Assembly: GCA_017591395.1 (NCBI GenBank)
Contig: WEDG01004982.1
Location: 62,001-126,000, forward strand
From: Schistocephalus solidus
Lineage: Eukaryota; Platyhelminthes; Cestoda; Diphyllobothriidea; Diphyllobothriidae
Direction: 5' to 3'
DNA length: 64,000 bases
Positions 11,690-23,700 of the stretch are shown here, in pieces (position 1 is the stretch's first letter; each line of letters starts with the position of its first letter). Position numbers and translations under genes: made by a program. Under the pieces are notes generated by a model, which was given only the letters and a program-made list of their open reading frames with translations, searched no databases and was not told the DNA's origin.

Positions 11690-13510
11690 AAGAATTTAAG
11701 AATAAAGAATTTGTATTTGGATAGCACCGGCAAGGCACTGTCTAAAGAAACATTAGTAACGAAATAAAGTTATGACAATTTGTGCAGATGAAACGTGCAA
11801 ATACTTAACAGAACTTGTCCTGATAGGTCAACAGAAAGCGATGATTTGAAATTAATATTTAACTAGAAAGATAGCCAGTAAAAAAACTCCTACCTTAAAA
11901 ATGGAGGCAGAGTTCAATGGGCCTTCATTTTCAAAAAGAAGGTAGGAGAAAAAATGCTTCGGAAAATAAGGTCAGGTGGAAGAGTAGGGTAATACTAACG
12001 TAGTATTTAAGAATGAGATAATGAAACGTCGAGATTTTTCGTTCTTGATCACTTAGGCGTATGAAACATAATCTCATGAAAATGCGTCAATGAACTTGAG
12101 GCCTCAGCATCTAAGGATCCAGAATTGAATGCTGATGATGGTGAGTATCCAACGAAATGGCAGCATTTCAAACTATGGACCATCGAATGTGTACGTCCGA
12201 ATGACTTCCTCGTTTGGATAACTGGTGATAAAGGAAGACATCATGGCTCATGGGGGACTGGAGGTAGTGAAAATATAGTTTCAAGAGGGTCACTTAAATT
12301 CCCGATGGTCCTTTCTCCGAGTCATGGGGAAAGCTCCTGGGAAAAGATAAGGAAAATAAAAGTTTAATAGAACCAGTGTTAAGATAAGTGTGCAGTCTTC
12401 GCTTGAATGCAGATAGACGAGTTAACGACCTCATTTCAATTGGCAAGTTATTAAAAAGAAAGCTATAACTTGTAGCAAAGAAGAGAGAGCGTTTAAACGT
12501 GGGAAATGCAGGGAGACGTAAAATTCGTAGAGAATTTCTTAGGGGAAATGCCAAAAAGCTTGAGGTGAGTTAAGCTATTATTTTGTCGGAAAAGGAGACA
12601 CAAGCCTGCTTCCAGTCTCCTGACCCAAATAAATTTAAGCTTCGTTAGTTGGCATTTTGTTGATTAGGAAGAAGTTAAAAAAGTCAGAAACGATAGATTT
12701 TTTGCAAAAGGTCTCTGGACATTTTCATTTTTTGAACGGCTAGATTCGTTCATTAAACCGAAGAAAGGACAGCAAAATTCAAGAATGGGAAAGCAGAAAC
12801 ATACGATAAAGTCTTAATTTAATTTTAGAAAGGTAAAAATTATAAGAAATAAAGCCCAAAATATGAGCAGCTTTGGCCGTAATTCTATCGGCATGAGGCG
12901 GAAGATCTAATTTATTGGTCCAAGTCCTTCGTGGAGGAATATTCAAACATAGGACAACCTTTAAAAATAAAAGGTTGCGGCAGCCTTACACGCCCAAAAC
13001 TCATGTAGCGACGCTTAGAAGGTGAGAAATCCATTTGCCATGTAGAGCTCCACGCCGAAAGTGCATCTTAGTCAGAATGAATTTGTTCTAGGCATCGTTC
13101 GTTCATAGAGATAAAGAAGGAATACACGCAATCGAGGTCATCAGCATAAATAAAGATTGAGAATGTTTAACTATCGATGAGATATCATTTATATACAAAA
13201 AGAAAAACAAAGGACCTAATCGTCCTCACAATCGGGGAAGCACTTGAGTATGAGGACCCCACTAAAACTCTTTTTTCGATCATATAGATATGATCTAATA
13301 AAGTCAGTAAAGGGACTACGAAATCCTATAGCTTCTAGTTTAGCTAGAAGTAGTTTTGAGGCACTTCATCGAATGCCTTACTAAAGCACTTTTTCGATAC
13401 CAGACTACGAAAATATTTTTGTGGAAAAACATTTCGGGCACCTTAGCTTCGCCTACTAATGTGGATACAAAGCAAATGCGTGTGATGTTAAATTCGTCTC
13501 GAAATTAACG
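11690..13510 (-). mobile_element. Decayed CR1/Jockey-like LINE (copy A2), minus strand
   Basis: Reading down the minus strand from about 13500: a broken motif A (KAFDEVPQ), a degraded PQGS region, FIYADDLDC (YADD kept), then DALSAWSSTWQMDFSPSKR and, at 12554-12294, a C-terminal NNLPIEMRSLTRLSAFKRRL. The last part, 12426-11690, is an inverted copy of window positions 1-735, including the 3' untranslated region. Stops and frameshifts are common. Confidence 0.78.
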
Positions 13511-14683
13511 GTGGGATTCGGTTATGATATTCAAGAATATGATTATTCGACGATGTGAATAAGAATATGAGAATATGAGGATATAAAGATTCAGCCTTGG
13601 TTTGAGCTCCCTACCCGATTGAGAGCAGATTAAGGGGGCCAACAGTCCGCATAATTTTTGGATGCCAGCGAAGTCTGAATCTTGCGATTCCAGAAGAGAT
13701 AAATCCTGTGGCAGGGTAGAATCTGCAGCAGTGGAATTTTTTAAAGCCACAGAATTTTCACGTCCAAGTTGCTATGTCCAAATTCGGGAGAATAAACAGA
13801 CAAATATTTAATAATTTTAAGGCACCGTTTATTGTACACTAAGGTAGAAACTAAAAACTCGTAGACTCAAAATGCGAAACCATTTTCAAGTGTGCACCGC
13901 GACGAGCCGATTACATGGGAACCCCTTCAACTTAGGGTAATATCACCATATAGCTGATATCAGTCTTTATTTATTCTGCATGTCGGTCCATTAGCACAAA
14001 AATATCTGCTCAACCCTATCAAGCGAACTGAATCTCCATGTCAGCCTTTCCAGGCGCACTAGAGAAGTAAATTAGTCTATAGGAAAACCGTTATAGATTG
14101 CTGCGGTCTGACTGCTAATGAAATAACAGGAAAAAACTTAACACTGTCATTTTTCATAGGCGCACACAATAAGAAAAACGAAACGTGCATTTATTTTTGT
14201 GAAGGGCGGTTCCGACCATTACGTATTTCCCTGCGAGTTGCCCATTCGAAAGGCAACGCACGCTGAGTACTAGGAGACGGTGTAAATGAAAGCCACATTC
14301 AGAAAAAAGTTTTTAATGTTGACAGAATAGTCTACTAATAAACAAGAGGATGATAGGTCCGTTTTCTGCACATCGGCATTCGATGTAACGTTGATTAGGC
14401 CAGCTCAGGTTAGAAAGGCACGGTCGATTGTGCAAAAAAATACAGTCACCCAGTGATATCGGTAAAGAATTGTTACCCCATTCCAAATCTTGAAGATATT
14501 TTTAGGTTTTTAATGGATTTTATTTGATTCTTCTTCCTTAGCTTTTTGTTTGTTCATGCTGAACTTTCTAATATTATTTGTTTTCTAGTTATACTGCCAC
14601 AAGTTGGTTCTGCAGTTATCGGTTGTTCTGCTAACCAGCTGATTCCTGCGCGTTGTCGGTTTATTTGTTAATTCGTGGCCATT
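13511..14683. other. Upstream region of RAD54B, no feature recognised
   Basis: Must contain the RAD54B promoter and 5' untranslated region unless a non-coding first exon lies further left. No TATA-like or other motif stands out. Interspersed AT-rich sequence. Confidence 0.4.
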
Positions 14684-14719
14684 ATGCGCAAATCAGCGGC
14701 CCCCAGCATGAGCGGCGCG
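14684..14719 (+). CDS. RAD54B: RAD54B exon 1 (start codon)
   Basis: The exon encodes [12 protein letters not shown], close to the conserved RAD54/RAD54B start (MRRS-APS). The ATG at 14684 is chosen because this motif begins there; the open frame runs upstream only through a GTG. A good donor (GCG|GTAATA) follows and leaves phase 0. No promoter motif was recognised upstream. Confidence 0.72.
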
Positions 14720-17700
14720 GTAATAACCATAAGCTCCTTTCCCATAGTATTGACTAGCGGCTTCTTTAAACATGGAGTTCTGTTCAACGTCTTTTTTGAA
14801 AATGCGATCTCTAAAGAGGGAATTTCCTCCCGCCCCCTAATAATATTTTGCTGTCAAGTAGCCTGCAACGTGTTATTTGAGCACACACACATGCAAACAC
14901 AGAGAAATACACCTTATTTTGAAAGCATTATTCCAGAGAACCCGAATCGGTAGTTCATTTAGGGTTTAGCATGCTAAAACCTTGTTTTAGCCGCGTTCTA
15001 AGAATCGTCTTCTATAAAAATCAAAGATGGGTACCATTTTCTCATCAAATGATATTTTTTTGCAAAGAGGCAATAAAATGCGTTTATAAAGTGCCTGTTT
15101 TAGTTTGTTCTCTCGGTTTTGCATCATAAATTAACAACGACTGCGATTGTACGCGTTGTTTATGCAGACCTCTCGGAAACGGATTTTTCTATTCCAGGAA
15201 TTCCCTTTTTTCATGGTTTGTATTAAAAATGCGATTTCATACATGCCGAGGTTTTACACATTGTCTTGCAGCGTGTTGATTTGTGATCTCAGTTACTGAC
15301 ACTGATCAGTCCCTTTGGGGACTAGGCAACCGAAACAGATATGCTCTGCTAATATCTTCGCCTTGGTAACTGTGCATCGCTATCTAGTTCGTGACTGCTT
15401 CTTTAATGGCGCAAATTTTCCAGCGGTGTAAGCTAGTCTTCTCATTGAAGGACGTTTGTAAGGGCCTACATTACACGTGAGCCAGCGGTAGATGCCTAGG
15501 CGCCACCTGTCGGAATGGACCGTCGTCCGGGTTTTGGCCTTGTATAAGAGTTGAGGTGGCACAGTCTCCCTAGCTTACGATGCTTCGATGTCAGATGTAT
15601 CTTTCTTTAGATGCTGGCAATACTGGGCAAATCATGGCAATTTAGTAGGTCAATGACTACACACATTGAGAATCTGCCCTCATTTACGAAGTTTCTTCTG
15701 AAGATCCTCTGGCTGCTTGTCTGCTGAACCGTCATCCGCTTCTTTCTCAGCTTACCCAATATTCAGAAAGACCTTTCACATCTGTTTCACATGATTCCAC
15801 TGGACAGTCTGAATCCAGGCAAAGTACTTTCCTCCCGACATCTCGATCATTTCACCGTATTAAGGTTTAAGACTTAGTGATGAAATCAGTAAACAAGGCA
15901 TCCAATATAAAAGTGTATAAAATTAGGTTCAAATATCTAATTTATCGGATTTAAAATTGAAGCTTTCGATTGAAATGGTAGAAAACGCGTGAAAAATTGT
16001 AACATCTAAGGCATTTGCTTGCTGTGTGGCCACATATTGGCCATTGCATTCATTAATCGCTTTAAGTTTGACGAGCCGTAACTCGAGCAGCCCGCAGTTC
16101 ACGCCATGTTTACCCTTGCTGATGATTTCATGATCACGGAACTTGAAGTTTTACCCCGAGATTTTGTCATTTATAAAGCCGTATTTATGCTCAGGGACTA
16201 TTATTATTGTTAGGGTTTAGTATGAATAAAAACAATCCACCCGTGTTCGTTTTTCAGTAAACTCTGGTCCTTGAATATTATCCTCAGTTAGTTAACAGCT
16301 TGCGTTAAATGGTCCGATTTTTAATCAACTAGGAATTGTTTCTGGAAGCGCTCGTACATACCCGAGGAGCTGGCTCCATCTAGAGGACGATGATCGTGCG
16401 AGATTTGAAAACGGAAGTTGCTGCACCCGTGGGTTTCGTCCTAGTTCAGGCTTTGTGGAATTCAGTTATTCACCACTATAGGCATTTCAGTAAAGTGCAC
16501 TTCCACTGGTATGCCGTTGTAATAAGTTGTTGTATTGCGCTACGTGGTCAACTCATTTTTCTATTTATATCCGTGGGTTAGCTAGGAAAATCAATGGAAG
16601 GGCTCTATCTTTAAAAATCTGTAAACGCGTGGATCCTGTTAAAATGTTCTTCCCAGTTCTGCGCACAGTGAATGAGTTGGATCAGTAGTCAACATTTAAC
16701 CGACAAAACGGTGGCACTGTAACGACAATTGCTGGCCACCTTAACCAAAGATTACACGCCCTGGGTTTTAGCCCACATCCCTTGCACATTTATCACAGCT
16801 TTCACACAGACTCACGTCATGTCTTTTGAAATAGGAACTATTCAACAGTCACTTAGTTTTAAGGCAAAACGGAAATCCCCAGTTATGCCATACAATTTTA
16901 ATAGGTCACTCCGCATCGCTACGGTATATCAGTTTAAGTTGGAACAGTTTCGCTGCACAATGCACATCGTAGTTTAATCATTAGTATTTTCTCTAAGCGT
17001 GAGACATTTTGACAGGAGGACTTACTGATGTCACACCTGGTAGACCTAAGACTGTCTGCATAAGTAACACCACACGTTAGATCTCCTATGATTTTCATGG
17101 ACCCTAATATCACAGTTATCTCCTGAGAACTGTTGTCTTATACCAGAAGCCTGCTATTTTATTAATCCTTAATAATTTTCGGAAATTCTCTACCAATATC
17201 GCTGTTTTTAGACAAAATGTCAGCTCACAGGAAATTCGTCAGTTGGTTTCCTACAGTCTCACATACAGTCAAAAGCTTTGGCTTTGGTAGAAGAATCGCC
17301 GCCTGACAAGACCTCAGTTGACGGTGAAAAATGGTTTGAAGTTGTGTACGCCAAACGCTCTTCAAAGAAAGTAAGCTTTACTTGTCCTTCTAAACGTCAT
17401 ATAGCACAAAACATGGCAGGGCGACGGTAATATCCAGCACCAGATTATTCATGTTATTAAGGCCTTCTAACTCTACGAGGCTCGTTCATCCAGTTGAAGT
17501 CCACTGAAGGCAGAAGGTTTACCTGCATAACCATTAAACCAAAAAAGAAATCAGTTTAGGTTCTGCAAATCTCAAACAAACCTTCGCGCAAACCCTGGAT
17601 ACAGGATCTCGAGTGAGCGTCGGAGGATATGAATGTGAACTCATCTCTCTCATATCCGATCCGACACCATGTAAAGTTCGGAAACTGGAGGTAATTTGCG

Positions 17701-20700
17701 TAACATCGTTTCATCTTCCATTCAGGAACACACTGCCACAGTCGAGACTGTGACTCAGAAGACTACCACAAATAGGGCCCTTCGCAAAGTAACTCTCCAT
17801 ACTCTTTCTTACTACATGTTCTCAGGTATCCCCAGTACTTGAGCCATGTTCGTACAAAGATTGCTACCTAATGCCTGCACCTCCGGATACTCATATGGTA
17901 AAAATATTTTCACCTCAACAATATTCCACGTTTGTAGTGGAGGCATAATCCCGAGGCCTTACCAGTAACACCCGTCTTCCTTAATGGACAGTTTGCCAAA
18001 CGACTATACCCATACCAGCTCGATGGCATCAAATTCCTCTACGAATGCTTGATGGGGTTTCGCATTTCTGATAGGGGACACCACTTTGACAGTCTGACAA
18101 GTTCTCATTCGAAAAAAGATGAGATCACTGGAGCCATACTGGCGTAAGTTGACTATTTTACAAGGTGGTGGACGTCCTTTTTCGTCTGTTAACTTTGGCT
18201 TATTAAAAAGCCATATCAGCCTTTATTTCTTAGCGCCGAATGAGCACTATAAGTATATCTTCTCCAAATTTTGAAGAAACCACGAGACCCAGGCAATGGC
18301 ATCGAAGACGTGACAGCGATCTCTTAGACCAGTTGTTTATTGTTCTGACATATCTACCTCTCAATCCAGTCCATCTTCAAGGAATGGAGTAACAACTCAG
18401 AGCACATTAATCTCACGTCTGCCGAAACCACCCTTGATCGTGCCGTTGGTTTGTTCACACAGTGCCTGGTAACCGATTGGCAAATCGACAGTCTTCCTGT
18501 CAAATCCTCGGTTGAGTGCTATACCTCCTCTAGTAGACGCGGAACTTGGTTCTGCGACTGATTTAAGATTCTCACTCACTCGAAATACGATTTGTACCCT
18601 GGGAAGGATGACGAGGAAAATTTGCCTTTTCGTCTCACCGTGAGCTCGTACTCCTGTAATCTGGTGTGGACCAGCATGTCGGTTTTACTAGCATAATTGG
18701 CATGGACACAGTTAAATTCTGTATGGTGAACGCGGCATACAAGTTCGCACTAAAATTGCGCGAAAGAAAGGTAGAGTTTCCTTGGTACTTACCCACTCCT
18801 TATATGCAGCAAATGACTACTAACAAAGCCAAGGGATACAGAAATGTTCATTTCTGGCATATTAGCCGTCATCAACCAGCTATGCCAAACCCAGGTTTGC
18901 AACCGCCTGAGGCTTGAACCCACATCATGTTGGTTAGAAGTCGATTACTCCGACTACTGAGCCGCAGGGTCGTTCTCCTGCCGTTTGTGACTGGGTATGT
19001 AACCAATAGTAAAGAGGCGCTCACCGATCGCTCTACGGGATATTCTTGTCCGTTTTGCATGTGGACTCCATATAAGCTCCGCCAAAAGCCGCACGGTAGC
19101 TATTACTATAGACAGAACAACATCACAAATAGAGACAAAAGAGACTTTCATGGAAGAATGCTAAACGATCTCTAACGGAACTCAATCGTCCCGTCTGCCT
19201 TGGAGCTCACTCTCGAGCCCCGCCAACAGCCGCACAGCATCTAGTATTATAGACAGATGAACATTGCCGCTAAAGAGAAGGGAGATCGGGATTGCCAGTT
19301 CTGGCTCATTAGCCGTCATCGACCAGCCATACCCAACCGCAGGCGATGCACCACCCTTAGCTTGAACCCGCGACCTGTTGATCAGAAGTCCAGCACTCTA
19401 ACCTAAGGCAGAACGGGACGAGTGAATTCCGTAAGCGATCGATGAGCGTATTTCGATTGAAAACAGGCAAGACAACAAGCCCTTGACTCGCTGGTTAGAG
19501 CGTTTGACTTCTGATCAACATGTCGCGGGTTTGAACTTCGGCTGGTGCACGACCTGGGCTTGGGTATGACTGGCTGATGACGTTTTATCGGCCACAAATA
19601 GCTATTCCTGCCTCCTTGTCTTTTTCGGTAATTTTATTTTGCATACATAAATAACAGTTTGACGGTCGTTGCCGACGATGCCCACCGTGGGTCCCACCGC
19701 CGGTTTGGCATACACCCCAATCTCCTTCCTCACCCTCCTAGAGCAGAGTCAAGATGATAGGAGGCCAGATCGGACGCAGTGGATATGTATATTTGAGTTC
19801 CGACAAAGATGGCTGACCATTTCTGACGTTGGCTATAATCAGCCAGCCATACACAATCCCGTCTTTCCATAATCTGGTTCCTTGTCTTTATCGATATTAC
19901 ATCCTGTATAATTACTGGTCGTTGTGCAACCACTTGTGAATCGATTTAAATAAGAACTCGATTAACACTATTTTACTCATTAGTTTAATGCTATTTATCA
20001 TAATTGGTAGATTTCGTCCCTAATACGTTCGGATGGGAGCAAAGGTAACAGTATGTGCAGGCCGTAAACTATTTTCCAAAATAAAATAGAACATGGTGCG
20101 TGGGCTTTAGTGGATGCTTCTGACTCCTTTTTTCGTAAGCTCGAAAAACGGTTGCTCTCGGTTCTATTCCCATACTGATTGCGTTTTTCTCCTTTTGGTC
20201 AGTCTTCATATATTCCCTCTGTAATATTATCTTTTTCAGTGATGAAATGGGATTAGGAAAGTCAGTTCAGGTGATTGGTGTCATTGCGATGCTACTGAAG
20301 CAAGGCCCCTATGGTGGAAAGCCGGTGGTTCGCCGTTGTTTGATAATAACGCCGGGCAGCCTCGTTCAGGTAACTAGTTTGGTCCTTACTATCGTCCTTG
20401 TAAATAATGGCGAGTATGTTGTAAACATTACCGACTGAAATTAAAAAGTTTAACACTCATTTAAATGCTTGCAGTCACCTCGCATGCATTTTCGCGTTAC
20501 CTATGTTATATTTTCATATAAAATAGTTGTTTACTATACTCCCGACATAGATATTATCTAAAAGCCTGAACACGTTTGCTGCCGATATTTCTGCTGCTGC
20601 ATGACGTCGGAGTGAAATTCTTTGACCACGAAATAATCGTTATTGCGCAAATTTTTCAGATTGGCTCCCTAGCTCTTCGTCAGACTTGTGCATCATGTAC

Positions 20701-23700
20701 AAAATGATTCAACTAGGCTTAGTAAATGATTCTGGGGTTTGCCGAAGCCTGCGTCAATATACGCCAATCGTAAGTCGTCATTCTACCGGTATTGCTTGCG
20801 CTCCTCTCCGTTTGCCCTTAAGAAATTCGTAAGTGATATCGAAATCGATGTGTCCATTATTTCACGCCTCATCTGAGTGCATTTTTCCGGGAATTTGCGG
20901 CTTCTCCTTATTGAACCTGGTCCAAAAGTGCTGGTGTTATCCCATGCAAAATTTTACCCAGTGCGAAGTGTGCGCCTGGTCGCCCACAACCGTTCAGGAT
21001 TCTTACTGTAGTCTCCGAACCGTTCTTCGAATACGGTATCGGGGGCCATAACTTCGGCTTCGCACTGTTTAGTGGCTCACGAGGAAGCCTCTTCAGACAC
21101 TTGCGTAGCAAGGATCATGGAAAACTTTTGCCTGTGAATAGGGAGTGCAGATACTTCCTTCCCTCGTTTCTCTCTTCGCTGCTCCTACGTGTTTAAAACC
21201 GTTGGAAGAGAGTTCTGACAACAACTTCTATGAGTGCACGTTATCGAGCTCCTGCAGCTGTAACTCAGAACCTTCTCCGTCTCCAATAGCTGAATGGAAG
21301 GGAACGCCACTGGGCTCGCCCCTGTCTACACTGATCCATGAAGCGGGTCTGCAGAGGATTGAACGGTTGGTCTTCAGTGCGTAGTCCTTGAGCTCCTGGG
21401 ACAGCCACGTCGTCGAAAGCTTCGTCTTAATACAAGGGGACGAAGCTGAAACCACTAAGGTACTGATCAACTCGATTTTTCCGTACATTCGATTTACCAC
21501 GAACGAAGAACTCAGCAATTTACTAAAATTTACATGGATAACAGACGGAAAGGTGAGGACTACGGTATACCGTGGAGGAGCGAATAGTAGATGCATTTTT
21601 CAGTTCAACATAAACTGACCTGTTGATCACGAACGCACTTATTCCCTGCACTCCCTTCTTCCGAAAATGTCGAACGTGCATTCAACGTCTCCGGAAGAAG
21701 ACAATTAGGAGAATTCATGAACCTCTGATATTTCAGCAACTTCTTCTTTTTCATCATTAGTGATGAGCCGGCTATTCTTGTTGACGTTGATTTGTTCAGT
21801 CTCTCACATTATACCCGTGCACGACACATGAACTTTGACCCGTCTGTTAGTTGAGGATTAGCTTCAGTCCCTCCGTGATCGACCACCGATAAATTCGCGC
21901 GATCCGTGCCCCTTCGCGGCTGTCGCAATTACCGCAAAACTGTTATACCTTTTTGCCCTCCCCTCGTAACCGGTAGGACTAGTGAGTTGTCGATGCGTGT
22001 GCGGATGAACTTAGAATTTTCAGCTGGGTCGGTGAGCGGTGTGTTTAAACACGTCTGAAGAGAGTTCGAAGAAAAAGTGTGCTCGTGGCCAACAGGGGGG
22101 TTGATTTTGAACTGAAGGGTGCGTCTAGTATTCGCTCCTTCATGTTATACCGTAGTCGTCACCTTTCCGCCTGTCATCCTTGTAAATTGTAACCGATTGT
22201 TGCGTTCTTCATCCGTTGTAAACGGATGTCTGGAAAACTGAAGTTGAACAGTACCTTACTGGTTTGAACTTTGTCCCCTTGGATTACAACGAAGCTTTTA
22301 CCCACGCAGCCGGTGGATAAATTTATGCCGACAAATACAAGGGAAACTGGAATTGCCATTTCTGACATGTAGGTGGTCATCAGTCCGTCATACCCACTTA
22401 CAGGTGCTGAGCACCTGCGATTCGAACCCGGGATCTTTGGTTATTGAGTCTAATGCACTACCATTGAACCACGGGCCCGTTATCTTGTCAGTCACGAATG
22501 GGAATGTGCATTATGGTAGACGGCGCCCACCTTATCCACCTATACCACTGCTATGCGAATGCCTGTCAGGGTTATAGTTTGAGCTCCAAGGCACATCGGG
22601 ACGAGCACCTTGCCAAACCTGATTGGTGAGCACCTATCGACCGTAAAAAATAAATATATACAATGCGTACTGATAGAACGGTTTTAGATCCTTTTTTCCA
22701 ACATCTCGCACGTTACCATGTAGGGTAATTTACAAAAAACTTATTTTTTAGAGGATATTTACCTCATATGTATGTAAAAATGAATTTTTTTAGCGTTATC
22801 GCACTTGTTTTTGCATTCGCTCAGTTTTTTATATGGAAATACTTTATGTAAGGTTAAGGTATTGTACTGTAAGCTTACTAATTTGACACGGTTTTTGGCG
22901 TTTTAGACATTTCTGCTTTTCCAGAAATTTAATTTCCAAAAAAACACTATTAGTGTGACGCATTGATTGAAACCACTTAACTCCTGTAATATGTGCCTTT
23001 GCAAGACTAAAAAGTGGCCTATATACGTAAATTTTTTGCTCATTGAAAATTCTTTTTCGTAAACCTGCTTACTTCTGCGCATCAAACTTACCAACTCACG
23101 AGGTTGCAAGTATGACCAGCTTTTCACGTCAAAATTTACTTCGAAAACAACACCACGTTTCCCTATGCTTGGTTTTCCTTTAGAATTGGCGCCGGGAGTT
23201 TTACAAGTGGGTTGGCAAGGAAAACATTCCCCTATATTGTGTTTCGCAGAATCAACCGATAAAGGTAATTTTAAATCTTTGTAACCTCTTTTTTCTCACC
23301 CAAAGCTAGTTTAGACGTTGTATGGTAGCAAACTCACTATAGATTGATAAATGCATTACTTATATTTAAACGGTAGCAATTATATAGTAGTTATAATGTG
23401 ATCTACTTTGCATCTCATCAACTTCATGTCTGCTGTGGGTTTGTATAAAATGCATTTCGGAAACACTTTACTGCGGGGAAATGTTTACAGGGAAATAACC
23501 TACCCACAGGTGCAGGCTTATGGAAAAAAACTTAGCTTAACCGTCGTCTAACCAATCGGAGCGTATTGTGCCCCAACGAATTACTAGTACAAGCGTGCTC
23601 CGGGAAACATTTGAGCGGGTCTTGTCCATTAGAACAAAAAGTTGGTTCATCTAATGTTTCCGATTCGTGCTCAAACTCTTCCTGTGTTACTATTTCTGAT

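Larger units (their letters stand above)
18144..20239. other. RAD54B intron 9
   Basis: Holds the tRNA-headed repeats (18850-19625) and an R1 fragment. An open segment at 18340-18563 on the plus strand has about 70 codons but no recognised family. Confidence 0.6.
20370..23183. other. RAD54B intron 10
   Basis: Holds two facing PLE fragments (21150-21740, 22020-22320) and a tRNA-headed repeat (22325-22560). The rest is AT-rich and unassigned. Confidence 0.6.

Noticed and set aside
16091..16180. Open segment reading [19 protein letters not shown], phase 0 at both ends, as an extra RAD54B exon
   Set aside because: No likeness to the RAD54B N-terminus, weak acceptor (no pyrimidine tract) and weak donor. 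It fits the phase, but that alone is expected fairly often by chance.
18340..18563. Open frame of about 70 codons in RAD54B intron 9 ([18 protein letters not shown])
   Set aside because: Reads like protein, but no family, no start, no splice sites and no link to nearby elements.
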